A DNA stretch of 64,000 nucleotides from Mesorhizobium sp. NFR06. GTDB taxonomy: Bacteria; Pseudomonadota; Alphaproteobacteria; Rhizobiales; Rhizobiaceae. Numbering within the stretch: position 1 is the first letter of the stretch; every line of letters starts with the position of its first letter. The stretch is from contig NZ_FOVT01000002.1 in assembly GCF_900115245.1 (NCBI RefSeq), positions 439,005 through 503,004 on the forward strand, written 5' to 3'. The position numbers were made by a program, and so were the translations under genes. Below are positions 9,609 to 22,443 of the stretch, one piece after another. A model generated the notes under the pieces. It made no database searches, had not been told where the DNA came from, and worked only from the letters and a program-made list of their open reading frames with translations.

Positions 9609-10016
9609 GTGTCGGCAACAGGTTATTCCTTGCTTGGGTTCGTAACTTGGGCCCTATTATTACTTATGTGGATGGAGATCCTGCGCACCCATCTTGTGGT
9701 GAGCGGCCGCGTTCCCGCGAATGCCTTCGCACCGGACAACGCCGGTCTTTCGCCCTTCTTGCAGCGACTGGCGCGCGCTCACGCCAATTGCATCGAAGGC
9801 CTTCCCATATTCGGAGGTCTCATGGCCCTGGCCATGATGAGTTCGCGCGCTTCGATCACCGATCCGCTCGCATATTGGCTTCTCGGCGCGCGGCTGGTGC
9901 AGTCGGCCATCCATTTGACGTCGACAAGTCCGACCGCCGTCAAGGCTCGATTTTCGGCGTTCGCGGGCCAGATGGCCATCGGCCTCTATTGGGCGATAAA
10001 GCTGCTGATCAGCTAG
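9609..10016 (+). CDS. MAPEG-family membrane protein
   Basis: A 135-residue integral membrane protein with four predicted membrane segments (near residues 7-27, 55-75, 80-100 and 115-133) and the MAPEG-type stretch [17 protein letters not shown]. The family includes glutathione transferases and leukotriene synthases; bacterial members are mostly uncharacterised. I chose GTG 9609 because GGGGAG ends five bases before it and the family is about 130 residues long; the upstream ATG (9537) would add a non-membrane leader. Its TAG stop (10014-10016) is also the first bases of a dispersed palindromic repeat. Confidence 0.75.
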   Translation: MSATGYSLLGFVTWALLLLMWMEILRTHLVVSGRVPANAFAPDNAGLSPFLQRLARAHANCIEGLPIFGGLMALAMMSSRASITDPLAYWLLGARLVQSAIHLTSTSPTAVKARFSAFAGQMAIGLYWAIKLLIS

Positions 10017-10125
10017 GGCGTTTCACCCTTTCATGGAAATGGCGAACCGCTCTAGCCTCTTTATTTCTCCGCAATTCCGGACGAAAACCGTTTCGCGAAA
10101 TAGGCACCGGTTCGTTAGCCGCAGA
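10014..10125 (-). repeat. Dispersed palindromic repeat, family A copy 1
   Basis: This segment reads as a diverged reverse complement of the copy at 60892-60991. It shares blocks close to GGGCGTTTCAC, the CTCTTTATTT/CTCTTTGTTT core, and the GACGAAAACCG/GACGGAAAACCG block. It lies between the MAPEG gene and the 3' end of gltD. Confidence 0.7.
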
Positions 10126-10133
10126 TCGCCGCC

Positions 10134-11588
10134 TCAGCGCGGCAGCACCGTCGATCCCATAAGCGCCTCGTCGATCGAGCGCGCCGCCTGGCGGCCTTCG
10201 CGGATCGCCCAGACAACCAGCGACTGGCCGCGGCGCACGTCGCCCGCCGCATAGAGCTTATCGATGCTGGTCCTGTAGTCGCGATCATTGGCCTCGACAT
10301 TCCGCGAGCGGCGGCTGTCGGTGACGACCTTGATCTTGCCGTCGAGCTCCTTCATCAGACTGTCGCTCGCCGGGCCTGCAAAGCCGATGGCGATGAAGGC
10401 GAGGTCGGCGCGGATCACGAACTCGCTGCCCGCGACCGGCTTGCGCTTCTCGTCGACCTCGCAGCATCTCACACCGGTCAGCTGGCCTTCCTCGCCGATG
10501 AATTCGAGCGTCGCCACCTGGAATTCGCGCTCGGCCCCCTCGGCCTGCGAGGAGGACGTGCGCATCTTGGTCGCCCAGTAGGGCCATACCGCGAGCTTGT
10601 CTTCCTTCTCGGGCGGCTGCGGACGGATGTCGAGTTGCGTCACCCGCACCGCGCCCTGGCGAAAGGCGGTGCCGATGCAGTCGGACGCGGTGTCGCCGCC
10701 GCCGACCACGACGACATGCTGGCCGCCGGCGATGATCGGGTGCGAGGGCCACGCCACCGACTGGATCGGCTCACCGCCGACGCGGCGGTTTTGCTGAACC
10801 AGATAAGGCATGGCGTCGTAGACGCCGCTGAGATCGCTGCCGGGAATGCCGGCGGGACGCGGCGTTTCCGATCCACCGCAATAGAGCACGGCGTCGAATC
10901 CCTCGAGCAGATCAGCCACTTTCATGTCGACGCCGACATTGACGCCACAGTGGAAGGTGACGCCCTCGCCCTGCATCTGCTCGATGCGCCGGTCGATATA
11001 GTGTTTCTCGATCTTGAAGTCCGGAATGCCGTAGCGCATCAACCCGCCGGGGCGGCTCTCGCGCTCGTAGACATGCACGTCGTGGCCGGCGCGGCCGAGT
11101 TGCTGCGCAGCCGCCATGCCCGCCGGGCCCGAGCCGATGACGGCAACCCGCTTGCCGGTCTTCTTCTCCGGCGGATAGGGCCGGATATGGCCGGTCTCGT
11201 AAGCCTTGTCGGCGATCGCCTGCTCAACCGTCTTGATGGCGACCGGGATGTCCTCGAGGTTCAGCGTGCAAGCTTCCTCGCAGGGCGCGGGGCAGATGCG
11301 GCCGGTGAACTCCGGGAAATTGTTGGTCGAATGCAGGTTGCGGATCGCGTTGTCCCAATCGCCATTGTAGACGAGGTCGTTCCAGTCCGGGATCTGGTTG
11401 TGGATCGGGCAGCCGGTCGGTCCGTGGCAAAACGGAATGCCGCAATCCATGCAGCGCGCGGCCTGTTTCTCGACCTCCTTGTCAGACATCGGCAACGTGA
11501 ATTCACGGAAATGCCGGATGCGGTCCGAGGCAGGCTGGTACTTGTGCACCTGCCGGTCGATTTCGAGAAAGCCTGTTACCTTGCCCAT
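10134..11588 (-). CDS. gltD: Glutamate synthase (NADPH) small subunit
   Basis: The 484-residue FAD and Fe-S subunit passes electrons from NADPH to the large subunit in the GOGAT reaction (glutamine plus 2-oxoglutarate to two glutamates). The N-terminal Fe-S region has [16 protein letters not shown] and CPAPCEEAC cysteine clusters (residues 40-110). The FAD-binding [10 protein letters not shown] and the NADPH-binding [12 protein letters not shown] motifs follow. ATG 11588 starts the conserved [12 protein letters not shown]; the longer frame to 11705 is unconserved. It lies 198 bases downstream of gltB on the same strand, with a palindromic repeat between them. Confidence 0.96.
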   Translation of the reverse strand: MGKVTGFLEIDRQVHKYQPASDRIRHFREFTLPMSDKEVEKQAARCMDCGIPFCHGPTGCPIHNQIPDWNDLVYNGDWDNAIRNLHSTNNFPEFTGRICPAPCEEACTLNLEDIPVAIKTVEQAIADKAYETGHIRPYPPEKKTGKRVAVIGSGPAGMAAAQQLGRAGHDVHVYERESRPGGLMRYGIPDFKIEKHYIDRRIEQMQGEGVTFHCGVNVGVDMKVADLLEGFDAVLYCGGSETPRPAGIPGSDLSGVYDAMPYLVQQNRRVGGEPIQSVAWPSHPIIAGGQHVVVVGGGDTASDCIGTAFRQGAVRVTQLDIRPQPPEKEDKLAVWPYWATKMRTSSSQAEGAEREFQVATLEFIGEEGQLTGVRCCEVDEKRKPVAGSEFVIRADLAFIAIGFAGPASDSLMKELDGKIKVVTDSRRSRNVEANDRDYRTSIDKLYAAGDVRRGQSLVVWAIREGRQAARSIDEALMGSTVLPR

Positions 11589-11673
11589 AGTCCAGTCCCT
11601 GCTGTCCGAAGGCACGCTTTTATCGGCGCACCCGTTAACCCCATAAGGCTGCCATGGCAACCGCACCTTGTCG

Positions 11674-11722
11674 GAGCATGATCTTCGCCGAAAACCGGTT
11701 CCCACTGTTCGGGATCATGCTC
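11674..11722. repeat. Palindromic intergenic repeat, family B
   Basis: Arms GAGCATGAT (11674-11682) and ATCATGCTC (11714-11722) are perfect inverted copies, enclosing a partly self-complementary core with GAAAACCGGTTCCCAC. Elements of this form recur between genes in Mesorhizobium genomes (from memory, not searched). It sits inside the gltB-gltD gap. Confidence 0.75.
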
Positions 11723-11786
11723 TGGGGTCAGGATTGTTGGTGAGAATGCCGGCCGGGAAGCCATCTTCCCGGCCATGCCCGAAAAC

Positions 11787-16523
<4,737 letters not shown>

Positions 16524-17002
16524 CGTCCTATCCTCCGTTCTTCACCTTGACCCGAATGCCTCAGGGCGCTGGTTTGCCTTGGGAAGCACGATGCTTCCCC
16601 TTCATCCTTGCTGCACGTCTCGCGAAATCCAACCGAACCATACGGCTATACGCCCGGTTCGCATCCGGTATCGTACAGACCAGAGCCGGGCCGTCTACCC
16701 GCCGCTCGCGACAATGGCCGGAATGGCAGCGATGATACGCCAGTCCGGCCTGTTTTGTGCGACAAAATAAGACAGCACTACTGTCCTAAATTTTTTATGA
16801 CAGAAATCCGGGGCCCACACAAGACCGATTCACAAAAAACTTGGCCGCGCGGCGACACAAAATTTCGTGACGGAAGCTGGAAACGCAAGCTTTGGTCCTG
16901 TTTGTTTCCGGCGACTGCCTGGCTTCACCGCTTTGCCGACGATTGGCCCTTGCACTTCGATTGCCGAAGCGGTCAAGTCGCGCCGCTTTTGCCAATCACG
17001 AT
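16524..17002. promoter_or_regulatory. Divergent gltB / threonine aldolase promoter region
   Basis: This 479-base stretch has no convincing gene. It holds two palindromes: TTTTGT-GCG-ACAAAA (16753-16767) and GACAG-CACTA-CTGTC (16771-16785), the latter followed by an A/T-rich tract. They fall in the least GC-rich part of the region and could be regulator sites or a weak terminator. Which gene they serve is unclear. Confidence 0.4.
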
Positions 17003-18064
17003 ATGGACCTCTCGATGTTCTTTGCATCCGACAACTGGGCGGGCGTCCACCCCGACATTTCGGCCAACCTGTCCCGCCATGCCGCCGGCACCGCTATCGC
17101 CTATGGTGACGGCGATCTGGACCGGTCCGTCTATCGCCGCTTCAACGAGATTTTCGAGCGCGAGGTGCAGGTCTTCTTCGTCGCGACGGGCACCGCGGCC
17201 AACGCGCTCTCGCTGGCCGCATTGAATCGCATCGGCGGCATCGCGCTTTGCCATTCCGAAGCGCACATGAATGTCGACGAGTTCGGCGCGATGAGTTTCT
17301 ATACCGGCGGCGCACGCGTGGCGCCGGTGCCGGGACCCCTGGGGCGCATGAACCCGGAAGCTCTCGATCGGGCTATCAAGCGCTATTCGCAGGATCTGGC
17401 CCCCGCCGGTCAGCCGATGGCGGTCACCGTCACCCAGGCGACCGAGGTCGGCACCATCTACAGCGTCGACGACGTCAAGGCGATCGCCGAGGTCAGCCGC
17501 CGCCATAAGCTGCCGCTGCACATGGACGGCGCGCGCTTCGCCAATGCGATTGCCGCGACGGGCGTCAGCCCGGCCGAAATGACCTGGAAGAGCGGTGTCG
17601 ACCTCATCTCCTTCGGCGGCACCAAGAACGGCTGCTGGATGGCCGACGCGGTGATCGTCCTCAATCCTGACCTCGGTAAGGATTTGCGTCTGCTGCGCCA
17701 GCGCGCCGGACAGACCTTCTCCAAGGTCCGCTTCATCTCGGCCCAGTTCGAGGCCTATTTCACCGACGATCTGTGGCTGCGGATGGCCGGGCACGCCAAT
17801 GCGATGGCCGCGCATCTGGCCGAGACGATCGAAGATGCGCCGGCGGGCAAGCTTGCCTGGCTGCCGCAGGCCAATGAGGTCTTCGCGATCCTCAGCCGAG
17901 CCACCGCCGAAAAGCTCCAGGCAGCCGGCGCCAAATTCTATGAATGGGGCGTCCCGCAGGGCTTCGACGGCCATCTTGGCGACAATGAAGCGATCTACCG
18001 ATTCGTCACCAGCTTTGCGACCACGACGCAAGAGGTCGATCGTCTCGGTCAGTTGCTTGGCTGA
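17003..18064 (+). CDS. Threonine aldolase family protein (PLP-dependent)
   Basis: A 353-residue fold-type I PLP enzyme that cleaves L-threonine or L-allo-threonine to glycine and acetaldehyde. The PLP lysine is Lys208 in SFGGTKNG, the cofactor aspartate lies in PLHMDGARFANA, and the N-terminal FASDNWAGVHP motif is typical of beta-hydroxy amino acid aldolases. ATG 17003 is the first codon giving a family-length protein; ATG 17015 (MFFASDNW) is a close alternative and neither has a strong ribosome site. The next gene starts 26 bases after its stop. Stereochemical preference cannot be read from sequence. Confidence 0.9.
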   Translation: MDLSMFFASDNWAGVHPDISANLSRHAAGTAIAYGDGDLDRSVYRRFNEIFEREVQVFFVATGTAANALSLAALNRIGGIALCHSEAHMNVDEFGAMSFYTGGARVAPVPGPLGRMNPEALDRAIKRYSQDLAPAGQPMAVTVTQATEVGTIYSVDDVKAIAEVSRRHKLPLHMDGARFANAIAATGVSPAEMTWKSGVDLISFGGTKNGCWMADAVIVLNPDLGKDLRLLRQRAGQTFSKVRFISAQFEAYFTDDLWLRMAGHANAMAAHLAETIEDAPAGKLAWLPQANEVFAILSRATAEKLQAAGAKFYEWGVPQGFDGHLGDNEAIYRFVTSFATTTQEVDRLGQLLG

Positions 18065-18089
18065 GCTTCGTGCGGTCGGGAAAATCCGG

Positions 18090-18983
18090 ATGACCAAACC
18101 GTCTCTCGGCTCGACGATGCGGCTGGTTCGTCCGGCACCAAACGTGCTGGGCTTCTACGATGGCCGCATCGATGGCGTTCGCATCTGGTCGGACGAGCCG
18201 AATTGGCTCGATGACGGCGCTTACACCCTCGGCATTTGCACCTACGCGATCGTCGATGGATCGCAGTCGCTTGTCTATGACACGCACATATCGCTACCGC
18301 ATGCCCGCTTTATCAGGCGAACGCTGGAAGAGATGGGTGTGACCTCGATACGCGTCGTGCTCAGCCACTGGCATGACGACCATATTGCCGGCAACGAGGT
18401 GTTCCAGGATTGCGAGATCATCGCCAACCGCCTGACTGCCGCGGCGCTTGAACGCGGCCGGGCCGACATCGAGGGCGGCAATCCGCCGATCAGGCCGCTC
18501 GTGCTGCCCAACACGATATTCGAGAACAGCCTCAGCCTGACCGTCGGAGCCATCCCGATCGAACTGCGCCAGGTCGAAATCCACAGTCATGACGGCACGG
18601 TGCTGCTGATGCCCGACGCCGGCCTGCTGCTGGCGGGCGACACGCTGGAGGACTCCATCACCTATGTCTCGGAGCCGGAACGCCTGAGCGAACATCTGGT
18701 CGACCTCGAGCGCATGGCCGGCTGGCGATTCGATCGGATCCTGCCCAACCACGGTTCTTTTGAAATAATCGAAGCCGGTGGCTACGGCAGAAGCCTAATC
18801 GCCGCGACCGAGGCTTATGTTCGAAAGCTGCTTGATTGCCCGCAAGACCCCGACCTGGCGAAACAGGATCTGAGGACCTTCGGCGCCGACATATTTGCCA
18901 CGACGGCGGCCAAGTATTTCGCGCCATACGAAGCCGTCCACCGACAGAACGTCGAGGCTGTTGTCGCGCAAAAGAGCCAGTAG
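18090..18983 (+). CDS. MBL-fold metallo-hydrolase
   Basis: A 297-residue metallo-beta-lactamase-fold protein with the dinuclear zinc motif H93-x-H95-x-D97-H98 in SHWHDDHIAG, a further conserved His in EIHSHDG, an Asp in LLLAGDTLED and a C-terminal His in PNHGS. No signal peptide is seen. Members act on varied esters, thioesters and lactones, so no substrate is assigned. It follows the threonine aldolase gene by 26 bases and is probably co-transcribed. It converges with the TauE/SafE gene, with only 12 bases between stops. Confidence 0.85.
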   Translation: MTKPSLGSTMRLVRPAPNVLGFYDGRIDGVRIWSDEPNWLDDGAYTLGICTYAIVDGSQSLVYDTHISLPHARFIRRTLEEMGVTSIRVVLSHWHDDHIAGNEVFQDCEIIANRLTAAALERGRADIEGGNPPIRPLVLPNTIFENSLSLTVGAIPIELRQVEIHSHDGTVLLMPDAGLLLAGDTLEDSITYVSEPERLSEHLVDLERMAGWRFDRILPNHGSFEIIEAGGYGRSLIAATEAYVRKLLDCPQDPDLAKQDLRTFGADIFATTAAKYFAPYEAVHRQNVEAVVAQKSQ

Positions 18984-18995
18984 GTTTGCGTCCAG

Positions 18996-19748
18996 TTAGC
19001 CGAGGAAAGGCCGCAGCATCAGCTCGATTCCGAGCAGGATGAGAAAAATCAGGAACCACCGGCGGAACGTCGCCAGGCTGATCTTCCGGCGCAGGATTTG
19101 CCCCAGCCACATGCCGACCAACGCTGGCAGCACGGCAAGCGAGGACATCGCCAGATGTGCGGCGTCGAACGCGCCATGCGAGGCTAGACCCAGCGCCAAG
19201 GCGATCGTCGACACGGTGAAGGAAAGGCCGAGTGCCTGGATGAGATCGTCGCGCCTCAACCCCAGCGCCTGGATGTAAGGCACGGCAGGCACCACGAAGA
19301 CACCGGTGCCGCCGGTGACGAGACCAGTGAGGAAACCCACCACAGGAGAAAACCAGCGCTCTGCTCTCACAGCAACCGATGGCTGCCGCGCCAGCAATGT
19401 GTAGGCGGCGTAAAGAATGAGAGCCGCGCCGAGACCGGCGGTTGTCCATTTGACATTGTCGCTGGCAAGCAGCCGCGCGCCGATGATCGTGCCCACCAGA
19501 ATTCCCGCCATCATCAGCCAGAGACGTTGCAGGATCGCCGAGAAGCTCGGACCGGCGAAAAGCTGCCAGATATTGGTGACGAAGGACGGCACGATGAGCA
19601 GCGATGCCGCCGTCACCGGCGGGATGATCGTGCCCAGCAATCCCATGGCCAGCGTTGGCAGGCCCATGCCGGTCACGCCCTTGACGATGCCGGCGAGCAG
19701 GAAAGTGATTGCAATCGTGGCTGTCAGCATCGGGGAGAAGTCGGACAT
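18996..19748 (-). CDS. TauE/SafE-family membrane permease
   Basis: A 250-residue integral membrane protein with about eight hydrophobic segments and the duplicated TauE/SafE layout: an N-terminal AGIVKGVTGMGLPTLAMGLL motif (residues 18-37) and a second copy in FLTGLVTGGTGVFVVPAVPYI. The family exports or imports sulfite, sulfoacetate and other small organic anions; the substrate here is unknown. No other sulfur gene is nearby. A strong terminator at 19815-19845 separates it from the upstream hsp20 gene, so it should have its own promoter in 19749-19814. Confidence 0.85.
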   Translation of the reverse strand: MSDFSPMLTATIAITFLLAGIVKGVTGMGLPTLAMGLLGTIIPPVTAASLLIVPSFVTNIWQLFAGPSFSAILQRLWLMMAGILVGTIIGARLLASDNVKWTTAGLGAALILYAAYTLLARQPSVAVRAERWFSPVVGFLTGLVTGGTGVFVVPAVPYIQALGLRRDDLIQALGLSFTVSTIALALGLASHGAFDAAHLAMSSLAVLPALVGMWLGQILRRKISLATFRRWFLIFLILLGIELMLRPFLG

Positions 19749-19814
19749 CGCCCTTCATGGTCCGCCGGTGCTGGCTTCAAAAGAGCCAGAAAGGCCTCTT
19801 GCAGATGGCACGAC

Positions 19815-19845
19815 AAAAAAGCGGCGCCTTTCGACGCCGCTTTTT
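19815..19845 (-). terminator. Terminator of the hsp20 gene
   Basis: The stem arms AAAAAGCGGCG and CGCCGCTTTTT enclose CCTTTCGA. A/T tracts on both sides make the element potentially bidirectional. On the minus strand it ends the small heat-shock transcript 37 bases after the stop codon. Confidence 0.9.
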
Positions 19846-19881
19846 CGGGAGGGAGACTTGGTCTACGATGGAGCCTGCGGG

Positions 19882-20349
19882 TTACGCGGCGGCCTTGGCT
19901 TCGATCTGCTTGGCCTTGTCCGAGGACTGCGTGATCGCGATCTTGCGCGGCTTCAGCTCCTCGGGAATGTTGCGCGTAAGGTTGACGAAGAGCAGGCCGT
20001 TCTTCAGCGTGGCGCCTTCCACTTCGACGTGGTCGGCAAGCTGGAAGCGGCGCTCGAAGGAGCGCGAGGCGATGCCGCGATAAAGCAGCTCCGAACCTTC
20101 GCCGTTGTTGTCTTCCTTGCGCTCGCCCTTGACGGTCAGCACGTTGCGGTGGGCTTCGATCGAAATCTCGTCTTCCGAGAAGCCGGCAACGGCCATCGAG
20201 ATGCGGTAGGCGTTTTCGCCGGTACGCTCGATGTTATAGGGCGGGTAGGTCTGCGCGCTCTCGGGCTGGCCGAGCGAGTCGAGCATGGTGAACAGCCGGT
20301 CGAAGCCGACGGTCGAACGATAAAGCGGGGAAAAATCAACGTGACGCAT
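19882..20349 (-). CDS. Small heat shock protein, Hsp20/IbpA family
   Basis: A 155-residue holdase chaperone that binds unfolding proteins and hands them to DnaK/ClpB. The alpha-crystallin domain covers about residues 38-128, including the segment from ISMAVAGFSEDEI to VNLTRNIPEELKPR, and an Ala/Lys-rich C-terminal tail follows. Start ATG 20349 opens MRHVDFSPLYRSTVGFDRLF, typical of rhizobial IbpA-like proteins, and has AGGAG eight bases upstream; the frame to 20451 runs through the leader RNA. The leader looks like a ROSE thermometer, so translation is probably heat-induced. A terminator lies just downstream. Confidence 0.92.
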   Translation of the reverse strand: MRHVDFSPLYRSTVGFDRLFTMLDSLGQPESAQTYPPYNIERTGENAYRISMAVAGFSEDEISIEAHRNVLTVKGERKEDNNGEGSELLYRGIASRSFERRFQLADHVEVEGATLKNGLLFVNLTRNIPEELKPRKIAITQSSDKAKQIEAKAAA

Positions 20350-20402
20350 GGGTGTTCTCCTGTTGAGCAACATGGGTTTGCGTATGACCCGGTGCGAAAC
20401 CC
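20350..20402 (-). ncRNA. ROSE-like RNA thermometer in the hsp20 5' leader
   Basis: On the minus strand the ribosome site AGGAG (plus 20357-20361) faces TTGCT (plus 20366-20370) across a four-base CAAC loop. This is the UUGCU:AGGAG pairing that defines ROSE elements, including the U-U-G-C-U strand in which G opposes G. A preceding helix pairs GGGTTT(C)GC (20394-20402) with GCAAACCC (20374-20381). ROSE elements are known to repress small heat-shock genes of rhizobia at low temperature and melt on heating. Assignment is by pattern, without covariance scoring. Confidence 0.8.
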
Positions 20403-20582
20403 TCGAAAGGCGTTCCGGATAGGCCAGCGGCCCCGACATCGGCGGCCGCAACCTTCATTTGGGAAGCGCAAAAAGTCATTTCAAGGCTTTCGGCCGGCGC
20501 AAATTCGCCATCTTGATGAACGGCAGATGAACTCGGGCTTCGGCATCCGTTCAGCCAAGCGTCGCTAAGCTTGAGTCAAGTT

Positions 20583-20645
20583 AGAGCAATTCTGGAAACG
20601 TGTGAAAGCGGGTTTCCGTCCGCAATTGCGTCAAGACGAAACGAC
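20583..20645 (+). repeat. Dispersed palindromic repeat, family A copy 2
   Basis: The copy begins TTAGAGCAATTCTGG and keeps the family order: GTGTGAAAGCGG, GTTTCCGTCCG, ATTGCGTCAAGACGAAA. It ends before the second hairpin seen in longer copies. It lies in the gap between hsp20 and the hydrolase gene. Confidence 0.75.
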
Positions 20646-20718
20646 AAGCGGCGCCTCGATCCTCGCGCCGCGACGAGGCCGAACCGGGTGCAACGTCCCT
20701 TCCTCCCGGATCGACAGA

Positions 20719-20758
20719 GGCCGGAAGTGCGCCGTAGCACTTCCGGCCTTCCCTCCTT
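20719..20758 (+). terminator. Orphan terminator-like hairpin
   Basis: A perfect 12-bp stem, GGCCGGAAGTGC (20719-20730) with GCACTTCCGGCC (20737-20748), is followed by TTCCCTCCTT. No plus-strand gene ends upstream, since hsp20 points away. It may end an unannotated short RNA or simply insulate the hydrolase gene. The U-tract is interrupted, so termination may be weak. Confidence 0.55.
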
Positions 20759-20862
20759 GAGGCGCGTCAATCCTCGCAACGCCTTTGCTTTTGCCGGTTG
20801 GCCGTCTATCACCATGCCGACGCCTCGCCCGTCCGGGCAGAGAACAACCGACGACGCGCCGA

Positions 20863-21816
20863 ATGACGGATCTTTTCCATCACACCGAGGACAATCCCGC
20901 GCCGCAGAATGCCGCGGGCGGCTTCTTCACCACACCTGACGGCAAGAAGATCCGCTACGGTGTGTTTGCGGCTGTCGCCCGTCCGCTGCAGGGCACGGTG
21001 GTTCTGCTGACCGGGCGCAACGAATGCATCGAAAAATACTTCGAGACCATCCGCGACCTCGCCGATCGCGGCTTCGGCATCGCTATCCTAGACTGGCGCG
21101 GCCAGGGCGATTCCAGCCGCCTGCTGCGTGATCGACAGCGCGGCTATGTCCGCAGCTTCCGCGACTATACGCGCGACCTCGAGCAGTTCTTCGAGGAGAT
21201 CGTGCTGCCAGACTGCCGCGGCCCCTACTACATCCTCGCCCACTCTACCGGGGCCGTGATTGCGCTGCTCGCCTCGCCGTCGATGGTCAATCGCGTGCGG
21301 CGCATGGTGCTTCTGGCGCCTTTCCTTGCCGTGCCCGACCTGTCGGCTTCGATAAGCACGGTCCGGCGCGTCTGCGCGGCCTTCTGCGCACTCGGCCTCG
21401 GCCGGCTCTATGCCGCGCTCGGTCCACGGCCGAAAATGCCGCCGCCTTTCGAGGTGAACAAGGTGACCTCGGATCCCGCGCGCTACCGGCGCAATGTCGC
21501 AATCTACGAGGCCTGGCCGCAACTCGCCCTCGGCGGCCCGACCATTCGCTGGCTGAAGGCCGCCGCCGCGGCCGCGGAAACCGTCAGCGATCCGGATTTC
21601 ATGGCAAGGATCCGGGTGCCGATGCTGATCGTCGCGGCCGGCGCCGACCGCGTGGTCTCGACCAAAGCGGTGGAAGCCTATGCCAGGCGGCTGCGCGTCG
21701 GCTCGCTGCTGATGATCGATGGCGCGCAGCATGAAATCCTCCAGGAGAGAGACATCTATCGCGAGCAGCTTTTGGCCGCCTTCGACGCCTTCATTCCCGG
21801 CACCGGCGACGCCTGA
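20863..21816 (+). CDS. Alpha/beta hydrolase (lysophospholipase-like)
   Basis: A 317-residue serine hydrolase of the PldB/monoacylglycerol-lipase group. The nucleophile is Ser128 in AHSTGA, a variant of GxSxG with Ala in the first position; the acid is probably the Asp in VAAGADRVVS and the His that in DGAQHEIL. Oxyanion-loop residues fall in VVLLTGRNECIEKY. There is no signal peptide, so action is cytoplasmic or at the inner membrane face. ATG 20863 gives family length; the frame to 20785 is unconserved and no strong ribosome site is seen. Confidence 0.85.
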   Translation: MTDLFHHTEDNPAPQNAAGGFFTTPDGKKIRYGVFAAVARPLQGTVVLLTGRNECIEKYFETIRDLADRGFGIAILDWRGQGDSSRLLRDRQRGYVRSFRDYTRDLEQFFEEIVLPDCRGPYYILAHSTGAVIALLASPSMVNRVRRMVLLAPFLAVPDLSASISTVRRVCAAFCALGLGRLYAALGPRPKMPPPFEVNKVTSDPARYRRNVAIYEAWPQLALGGPTIRWLKAAAAAAETVSDPDFMARIRVPMLIVAAGADRVVSTKAVEAYARRLRVGSLLMIDGAQHEILQERDIYREQLLAAFDAFIPGTGDA

Positions 21817-21974
21817 TCGCCTCGCCAGCTTGCTCGTCGCGAAAGGTCGTCCCGCAGCGTTGCTCCGACCGGTGATCGACGTCGCGGTCGGCAACCCTAT
21901 TCCCGTTCGCACGTCGAGCGCTAGGTTGCTGTCTAGGAGGTCATCCCAGTCGATAGAGACCGGGAGGAGAGAAC

Positions 21975-22433
21975 ATGAATGCATCGAACACGCTGCCGCG
22001 TCAGGGCCATCGCCTGCTGCAGTTCGGCGTCGCCCTCCTGCTTTTTTCGTCATTCGAGGGGTTTGCGATCCCATACCTCGCAGCGCCGCGGCTCGGATTG
22101 TCCGCGCACACGCTCAGCGGCCTGCAGGGCGTTCTCCTGTTGGCGCTGGGTCTCATGTGGCCCAGGCTCAAACTCGGCGCCGCAATGTCGCGGGTTGCAT
22201 TCTGGTTCCTGATCTATTCGGCCTTGGCCATCCTGGCCGCCTATGTGATGGCCAGCATCTGGGGCGCCGGCAACGAGACAATGCCGCTGGCGGCCGGGGT
22301 CTTCCATGGGAGTGCCTTCCAGGAAGGCGTGATCAAAGGAGTGGGGTATTCGTCTGCGCCGGCCGGCCTGGTCTCTTTCGCCCTCATCCTGTGGGGCCTG
22401 CGTCTCGCGGGCGGTTCGTCCGCCGACGCCTAG
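21975..22433 (+). CDS. Small four-helix membrane protein resembling hydroxylaminobenzene mutase (HabA)
   Basis: A 152-residue protein with four membrane segments (about residues 15-35, 45-63, 72-95 and 125-145). The stretch IPYLAAPRLGLSAHTLSGLQGVL and the following LALGLMWP resemble the conserved N-terminal half of HabA/HabB (hydroxyamino)benzene mutases, which isomerise hydroxylaminobenzene to aminophenol. ATG 21975 has the strong ribosome site GGGAGGAG. No other nitroaromatic gene is nearby, so the true substrate may differ. The call rests on remembered family sequence. Confidence 0.6.
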   Translation: MNASNTLPRQGHRLLQFGVALLLFSSFEGFAIPYLAAPRLGLSAHTLSGLQGVLLLALGLMWPRLKLGAAMSRVAFWFLIYSALAILAAYVMASIWGAGNETMPLAAGVFHGSAFQEGVIKGVGYSSAPAGLVSFALILWGLRLAGGSSADA

Positions 22434-22443
22434 AGCGAGATGT

